Below are positions 6,678 to 7,751 of a DNA stretch of 7,751 bases, one piece after another. Made by a program: the position numbers and the translations under genes. The stretch comes from Gammaproteobacteria bacterium (GTDB lineage Bacteria > Pseudomonadota > Gammaproteobacteria > HK1): assembly GCA_022822245.1 (NCBI GenBank), contig JAJECB010000085.1:1-7751 (forward strand). The letters run 5' to 3'. Each line of letters begins with the position of its first letter. Position 1 is the stretch's first letter. The notes below the pieces were generated by a model, which made no database searches, was not told where the DNA came from, and saw only the letters and a program-made list of their open reading frames with translations.

Positions 6678-7751
6678 GCAGCCAAGACCCTGAGACATCT
6701 GGGCATAGCTGGTGAGGGGGACCGCGCACATCCGATTCCAGTCCTCCTTGTCGATGACCGGCCGGTTCATCAGCTCGATCATCTCGTCGAACTTGCGGAG
6801 CGCGTCGCAACCCGTCACCTCGGGGTTCGCCGCCTTGCGGTGTCGTGGCCAGACGTGGTCGCGAGCGTGGCGCCAGAATGCGCTTTCGTAGTTGGATCCG
6901 CACGAATAGTGCCAACCGACGAAAAGGCCGTAGCCAAGAACGTTGTTGACGAGAAATCGATTGACCACCGGCGCGTCGCGCTCGACGTCCTCTGGCGGAC
7001 GGTTGATGCGCATGTGGAGAACCATCCCGATCTGCAACTGGGCGGACACGATCGCGGTTGCTTCGAGGGGCTCCATGAAGGCGGCCGCGTTGCCAATGCG
7101 GGCCACCGCGCCATCGTACACTTGACGGTGGACGAAATTGGGAAACGGAATGACGGCGCGTTGTTCGAACTCCGACACGCCATCGGTTTCGAGGAACGCG
7201 TCGAAGTCCGATTCCACTTCGGCCAGGCTGGATACATCGCGGTTGAAGACGTATCCAAACGACGTGTGTATCGTCAGCGGGATGACGAAAATCCAGCCGT
7301 GCGGACGCGCCACCGCACGCGTGTACGTATGCTGCAGAGCTGGCCCGGCCGGCTCCTCCCTGGCAATTGCCGGGCAGCGGCGGATGACGGCGGTATTGGT
7401 GGGGATGAAGGAAATGTCGATGTGCCGGTCGGGATGGAGCTCTCCGGGAAACCCGCGGGCATCGAAGACGAGGTCGTAGCGTTCCGGCGCCCGGCCGTCG
7501 AACTCCACCTGCGCGCCTCCCTCCACCCTGGCGATGTCCAGCACCTTCGCGTCGATGTGGTGCGCGCGCGTGCCTTCGTGCAGCAGGTCCGCCATCAGGT
7601 CGGCGGACAGGTGGTAGGCGTAGGACACCTGCTGCGGCGTGAAGTAGTGAGTGAAGTTCCGATTGCGCCGACCCCATCCCTCGAACGCGACACCGTACTT
7701 GCGAGTTCCTTTCAAGCGCTGCTGGACGGTCTCGTGGGGCAGGTTCGTCAG
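6675..7751 (-). CDS. Flavin-dependent tryptophan halogenase family protein (5' end outside window, probably 3'-truncated)
   Basis: Family PF04820 enzymes use FADH2, O2 and halide to halogenate tryptophan, other indoles or carrier-bound aromatics. The frame is open at the right edge; 358 codons are visible, out of about 500 in the family, so the FAD GxGxxG motif and catalytic Lys lie outside. Seen (numbered from the window edge): GVAFEGWG, where family members typically have an LGIxFxxW-type segment; FDARGFPGEL (family: DCSGFRGLL); GWIFVIPL (about 152-159), the WxWxIP motif but with Phe for the second Trp; GYVF (166-169); and GNAAAFMEPLEATAI (about 220-234), the conserved GxxAGFLEPLESTSI region. 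The frame ends SYAQMSQGLGC, at a point resembling the LLGQG segment after which relatives usually continue several tens of residues. The stop TAG belongs to repeat copy 2. Base composition looks less GC-rich (37 of 60 at 7021-7080), which suggests a different origin from the core genes. Confidence 0.85.
   Translation of the reverse strand: MTNLPHETVQQRLKGTRKYGVAFEGWGRRNRNFTHYFTPQQVSYAYHLSADLMADLLHEGTRAHHIDAKVLDIARVEGGAQVEFDGRAPERYDLVFDARGFPGELHPDRHIDISFIPTNTAVIRRCPAIAREEPAGPALQHTYTRAVARPHGWIFVIPLTIHTSFGYVFNRDVSSLAEVESDFDAFLETDGVSEFEQRAVIPFPNFVHRQVYDGAVARIGNAAAFMEPLEATAIVSAQLQIGMVLHMRINRPPEDVERDAPVVNRFLVNNVLGYGLFVGWHYSCGSNYESAFWRHARDHVWPRHRKAANPEVTGCDALRKFDEMIELMNRPVIDKEDWNRMCAVPLTSYAQMSQGLGC

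Noticed and set aside
6338..6706. 122-codon minus-strand frame through the hairpin island
   Set aside because: It overlaps the end of the halogenase, is compositionally biased and follows the hairpin DNA; no domain seen.
6238..7677. Upstream in-frame extension of the CoA-transferase to an 886-codon frame
   Set aside because: The family N-terminus and a good Shine-Dalgarno fix the start at 6237; the extension is antisense-like low-complexity sequence that overlaps the halogenase in another frame.

Overview
The window looks like part of the chromosome of a high-GC gammaproteobacterium. The P-II protein is very close to enterobacterial GlnB, the divergent pair bamD / rluD-pgeF is the order known from E. 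coli and Pseudomonas, and type IV pilin and prepilin-peptidase genes are present. I cannot name a genus.

Layout. 3-683 (+): 3' part of a SuhB-like inositol-monophosphatase family gene that enters from the left edge. 782-1213 (-): type IV pilin-like protein. 1283-1621 (+): P-II nitrogen regulator, divergent from the pilin. 1725-2477 (-): lipoprotein BamD, convergent with glnB. 2476-3465 (+): pseudouridine synthase RluD, whose start codon overlaps that of bamD on the other strand. 3462-4211 (+): PgeF/YfiH. 4213-5004 (+): prepilin peptidase PilD. The last three are packed end to end and probably form one operon. 5017-6236/6237 (-): CaiB/BaiF CoA-transferase. 6238-6674: a roughly 440-base gene-poor, hairpin-rich island of somewhat lower GC. 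6675-7751 (-): 3' part of a flavin-dependent (tryptophan-type) halogenase that runs off the right edge.

The genes from 3 to 5004 are housekeeping or core functions: outer-membrane assembly, ribosome modification, peptidoglycan precursor editing, nitrogen sensing and pilus biogenesis. The pilin and the peptidase that would process it are about 3 kb apart. The right third (CoA-transferase, island, halogenase) looks like accessory metabolism.

The most interesting signal is a roughly 100-base interspersed repeat present twice. One copy (1619-1727) fills exactly the space between glnB and bamD and supplies the stop codons of both genes. The other (6582-6677, minus strand) abuts the halogenase and supplies its stop codon, apparently cutting off the end of that protein. 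Both ends match between copies, the element has short inverted termini (TAGCC...GGCTA), and the interior is divergent but hairpin-forming. A 12-base exact match to its terminus also occurs at 759-770. This looks like a REP/MITE-like element that I cannot assign to a named family.
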